Source of the DNA: Nocardia speluncae NBRC 108251
GTDB taxonomy: Bacteria; Actinomycetota; Actinomycetes; Mycobacteriales; Mycobacteriaceae
Direction of reading: 5' to 3'
Assembly (NCBI RefSeq): GCF_001613245.1
Contig: NZ_BDBZ01000019.1
Location: 62,001 to 126,000 of the forward strand
DNA length: 64,000 bases
Made by a program: the position numbers and the translations under genes. The notes below the pieces were generated by a model. The model made no database searches. It saw only the letters and a list, made by a program, of their open reading frames with translations, and was not told the DNA's origin. Below, piece by piece: positions 61,244-64,000 of the stretch. Each line of letters starts with the position of its first letter. Positions within the stretch are counted from its first letter, which is position 1.

Positions 61244-61573
61244 TTACTCGTCTTCGGCGATGCTCTTCATCGCCTTCCATCCGTGGGTGACGCCGCCGCC
61301 GGCGCGCAGGGCGGCGGCGACCATGACCGCTTCGGCGACATCGGCCTTGGAAGCGCCGGCCCTGACGGCGCGCTTGGCGTGGTCCTCGATGCAGAACGGG
61401 CACTGCGTGGTCACCGCGACGCCGACCGCGATCAGCTCCCGGGTGGCCAGATCCAGATTCCCGGTGTTCTTGCTGAACACGGCCTTGTCGAATCCGAAGA
61501 AGGCCGAGACCATCTCCGGTGCTGCTTCCTTGATGTCGGCCATGAACTTCGCTTCGTCGTTGTGCGAGTGCAT
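61244..61573 (-). CDS. AhpD-like carboxymuconolactone decarboxylase-family protein
   Basis: A 109-residue protein with the AhpD signature TTQCPFCIEDHAKRAVRAGA (C-x-x-C followed by E-D-H), used in peroxidase or disulfide chemistry. It lies 81 bases downstream of the MFS gene on the same strand. Confidence 0.88.
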   Translation of the reverse strand: MHSHNDEAKFMADIKEAAPEMVSAFFGFDKAVFSKNTGNLDLATRELIAVGVAVTTQCPFCIEDHAKRAVRAGASKADVAEAVMVAAALRAGGGVTHGWKAMKSIAEDE

Positions 61574-61654
61574 CGTTGGTCCTTTGCTTGTTTTCGTTGG
61601 TCGAGCTCAGGTGTGGAAGCTCATGATGAGAGGGCCCGGGCAGGCGAGGGGTGT

Positions 61655-63109
61655 TCAGTGCATGGTGTCGGCAGACCTGCCCGTGGGCATCGGCTCTTTT
61701 GTGTTGCCACGGAGGAACAACACAGCGACCACGGCGGCGGTCAGCAGCATCGCGAACGCCACCAACAATGCACCGCTGTAGCCGTCGGTGAGGGCGGCGG
61801 GTTCGGGCTCGGCGGAACCGCTGGTGACGGTGGCGGCGACACCGGCGAGGACCGCGATACCGAGCGCGACACCGATCTGCTGCGCGGAATTGAGCAGCGC
61901 TGAGGCGATTCCGGCTTTGTCGCTGTCGACGTGGTAGACCGCCGCCTGGGTCAGCGCCATCACCCCGAGACCGAACCCGAGTGCCGACATCAGCATCGCC
62001 GGTGCCAGATGCAACCAGTAGCCGCTGGTCGTGGTGATCGTGGAGAACCACAGCGCCGCGAGCGCACTGAGAATGGCGCCCGCGCCGGCGACGAGGCGCG
62101 GGGTGAGGCTCAGCAGCAGTTTCGGAGCCAGGCCCGCACCGAGGATGATGCCGACCGCGAACGGTAGCCACGCCAGACCGGTCATGATCGGCGAATAGTC
62201 ACGTACCCGCTGCAGGTAGAGCGTCAGCACATACAGCGACCCCATCGGTCCCACCGCCAGCAGCAGCATGGTGAGGTAGGCGCCGGTGCGGTTGCGGTCG
62301 CGGAACAGGCTCAGCGGGACGAGAGGGTTGCGGCTGCGTGCCTGGGTGAGCACGAAACCTGTCAGGACAGCGACGGCCACGCCCGCGGCGATCAGTGCGA
62401 TCGGGTCGGTGAAGCCGTCTTCGCCGAAGCGGGTGATCGCGTAGACGAGGGCGAACGTGCCTGCCGTACCGAGCACGGCGCCGAGGGTGCCGAGTTGTCC
62501 GCGGTGCGGCTGCGGGGCGACCAGGGTGCGGGTCCCCAGCAGCACGAGCAGCCCGATGGGGATATTGATGAAGAAGACCCAGCGCCACCCGAGGGTGCCG
62601 GTCAGCACGCCGCCGGCCAGCAGGCCGATCACGATGCCCAGACCCGACATCGCGCCATAGAGCGATAACGCGGTGTCGCGCAGCTTGCGCTCGGCGAAGG
62701 TCGTGGTGATCAGGGCGAGCACGTTGGGGGCGATGAGCGCCGCACCCAGCCCTTGCAGCCCGCGCGCCCCGATCAGCATGCCCGCGGTCTGCCCCAGACC
62801 ACCGGCGAGCGAGGCGACCACGAAGATGATCAAACCGACCTGCACGGTGCGGCGCCGTCCCCACAGGTCCCCGATGCGGCCACCGAGCATCAGCAACGCA
62901 CCGAACGCCAGGATGTAGGCATTCACCACCCACGACAGATGCACCGCGCGTACGTCCAGTTCCCGCTGGATGCTGGGCAGCGCCACGTTCACCACCGAGT
63001 CGTCGAGCACCAGCATCAACTGAGCCGTCGCGATGGTGAACAAGGAAGCCACCGCCGCGGGTGACGTCTTGCCGCCCTTGTCCGCCGCGGTGCCGACTAC
63101 CTCGGTCAT
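61655..63109 (-). CDS. MFS transporter, DHA2 family
   Basis: A 484-residue, 14-helix antiporter: MLVLDDSVVNVALPSIQREL and DLWGRRRTVQ (motif A). ATG 63109 is 7 bases after GAGGAGA, so preferred over GTG 63115. Its promoter holds two inverted repeats and is divergent from a CGNR regulator, its likely repressor. Confidence 0.88.
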   Translation of the reverse strand: MTEVVGTAADKGGKTSPAAVASLFTIATAQLMLVLDDSVVNVALPSIQRELDVRAVHLSWVVNAYILAFGALLMLGGRIGDLWGRRRTVQVGLIIFVVASLAGGLGQTAGMLIGARGLQGLGAALIAPNVLALITTTFAERKLRDTALSLYGAMSGLGIVIGLLAGGVLTGTLGWRWVFFINIPIGLLVLLGTRTLVAPQPHRGQLGTLGAVLGTAGTFALVYAITRFGEDGFTDPIALIAAGVAVAVLTGFVLTQARSRNPLVPLSLFRDRNRTGAYLTMLLLAVGPMGSLYVLTLYLQRVRDYSPIMTGLAWLPFAVGIILGAGLAPKLLLSLTPRLVAGAGAILSALAALWFSTITTTSGYWLHLAPAMLMSALGFGLGVMALTQAAVYHVDSDKAGIASALLNSAQQIGVALGIAVLAGVAATVTSGSAEPEPAALTDGYSGALLVAFAMLLTAAVVAVLFLRGNTKEPMPTGRSADTMH

Positions 63110-63130
63110 GTTCACATCTCCTCATCATGG

Positions 63131-63189
63131 GATACCCCCGTAAGGTATCGAGCCCTGGCTAATGTGTCAATCCGGTGTGTAGCATTAGC
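63131..63189. promoter_or_regulatory. divergent promoter with two operators
   Basis: The MFS promoter (minus strand) has TTGACA (63165-63170) and TACCTT (63142-63147), 17 bases apart. GATACC-N7-GGTATC (63131-63149) covers the -10, and GCTAATG-N18-CATTAGC (63158-63189) covers the -35. On the plus strand TAGCAT is the -10 of the leaderless CGNR gene. Confidence 0.75.
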
Positions 63190-63193
63190 TTTT

Positions 63194-63751
63194 GTGACCG
63201 GCCGTTTCCCCTTGCTCGGCGAGCCATTGCCGCTGGATCTGATCAACACCACCCCCTCCCTCGGCGACCTGCTGCAAACCCCCGACGATCTGCGCGCCTG
63301 GTACACGGCCCAAGCCCACCGGCTACCCGAACTCGACGGCGACATCAGCGCGGCCGATGTCGCCGCAGTCCGCGAGATCCGCGGCCACATCGCGGCCGCC
63401 CTGGAGCGCACCCGTCGCGGGCAATGCCCACACCGGCTCGACCTACTCGCGCTCGAACGCGCCCAACTCGCAGCCCCCGCGGTCACGCACCTGAGGTGGG
63501 AAGACGCCGGATTGACCGCCGCCCGCCGGCGTGCGGGCACGCCCGGACAACGTCTGGCCGCCGAACTCGCCGAATCTGCCGCTCACCTGCTGGCCGATCC
63601 CGCGGTCACCACGATCCGGCAATGTGACGCCCACGACTGCGTGATCTGGTTCCTGCCCACCAACTCGCGCCGGCGCTGGTGCTCACCCGCTCTGTGTGGC
63701 AACCGTATGCGCGTGGCCCGGCACTACCGGCGCCACAAAGCCGAACAGTAG
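63194..63751 (+). CDS. CGNR zinc-finger regulator
   Basis: A 185-residue protein with an ABATE-like N-terminus (LDLINTTPSLGDLLQTPDDL) and a C-terminal CGNR finger (CDAHDCVIWFLPTNSRRRWC, then CGNRMRVARHYRR). GTG 63194 starts 8 bases after TAGCAT; leaderless. Divergent from the MFS/AhpD operon, which it probably represses. Confidence 0.88.
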   Translation: MTGRFPLLGEPLPLDLINTTPSLGDLLQTPDDLRAWYTAQAHRLPELDGDISAADVAAVREIRGHIAAALERTRRGQCPHRLDLLALERAQLAAPAVTHLRWEDAGLTAARRRAGTPGQRLAAELAESAAHLLADPAVTTIRQCDAHDCVIWFLPTNSRRRWCSPALCGNRMRVARHYRRHKAEQ

Positions 63752-63815
63752 CCACCACGCGGCATGTGGCGGTCCAGAGCATGAGCGACACCGAGGACCT
63801 CACCTGTCGACACTC

Positions 63816-64000
63816 TCAGTCCTCGTCGGGAGTATCGGGATCGCGCAACTGCCGGTGTGTTCCGCCGAGTTCAGGCAGGTGGAAGCCGTAGTGGCCATCG
63901 ATGCCGATATCCGTCCGGATGAACGGTGAGAGTCCGGCAGCGTCCACATCCAGCACCGGATGGCCGTGGCCGCGTAGTTCGGTCAACGCGCGATCGATGT
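63816..64000 (-). CDS. tnpA: Tn3-family transposase, C-terminal fragment
   Basis: On the minus strand the frame enters from the window edge and ends TGA at 63816, about 61 residues. LSPFIRTDIGIDGHYGFHLP and then LRDPDTPDED match the C-terminus of Tn3-family TnpA. The rest lies beyond the window. Confidence 0.8.
   Translation of the reverse strand, partial: IDRALTELRGHGHPVLDVDAAGLSPFIRTDIGIDGHYGFHLPELGGTHRQLRDPDTPDED

Noticed and set aside
61053..62171. 372-codon minus-strand frame covering the AhpD-like gene
   Set aside because: Arg/His-rich, overlaps the AhpD-like and MFS genes out of frame; only its last 33 codons were kept as a weak candidate.

Overview
The window looks like chromosome or a large replicon of a GC-rich mycolic-acid actinomycete, most likely Nocardia or a close relative. 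The evidence is the coding bias, many GTG starts, leaderless-looking promoters (TAnnnT about 7 bases before the start), a DUF397/XRE-DUF5753 pair, and an lpqS-cysK2-MFS copper locus known from Mycobacterium. No rRNA, tRNA or CRISPR array was seen.

Region A (1-7182) is a possible small-molecule or nucleoside-like locus. It holds the C-terminal end of a ThiC-type radical-SAM protein, a nucleotidyltransferase-fold protein, a GalE-type epimerase, a methyltransferase, a DUF397/XRE regulatory pair, two unknown proteins, a DUF4254-like protein and a nucleoside-hydrolase-like protein that lacks the family's metal-binding Asp pair.

Region B (about 7.3-36.7 kb) is a conjugative module. It starts with a DNA methyltransferase next to a catalytically dead-looking paralogue. 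A co-oriented run follows: a sigma-like/winged-helix protein, a VirB2-like pilin, VirB6/TrbL, a PrgI-VirB4 ATPase, a VirD4/TraG coupling protein, a replication-relaxation protein and a VirB1-like SLT-NlpC/P60 hydrolase. Cargo comes next: an HNH protein, a double winged-helix protein, a cutinase with a large insertion, and a minus-strand operon of MoxR ATPase, VWA/HExxH protein, a small helical protein and a DUF4314 protein. A 1-kb, relatively AT-rich non-coding stretch with direct and inverted repeats precedes a ParA-like/SARP fusion, a VirB8-like protein and a Pro-rich membrane protein. I see no relaxase.

Region C (36.7-45.5 kb) has an EspR-like regulator, a PAS-like protein, a P450 with altered signature motifs, a GNAT enzyme, an AbrB-like protein coupled to a tyrosine recombinase, and a divergent pair of HEPN-like proteins that may be defence cargo.

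Region D (45.5-64 kb) is a metal-response island. It contains a decayed dsbA, an NmtR-like ArsR repressor divergent from an MFS exporter, an AraC/MFS pair, and a copper operon (copZ, secreted copper-associated protein, copA, methyltransferase, broken Csp-type copper storage gene). Opposite it lie a second copZ, a new 46-residue ORF coupled to lpqS, cysK2 and an MFS gene. CsoR/RicR-type palindromes sit between the two copZ genes. Two unrecognised Met-rich micro-ORFs (28 and 21 codons) with near-perfect Shine-Dalgarno sequences lie in this island and are the most intriguing signals. The window closes with a CGNR regulator divergent from an MFS/AhpD-like operon and the end of a Tn3-family transposase.
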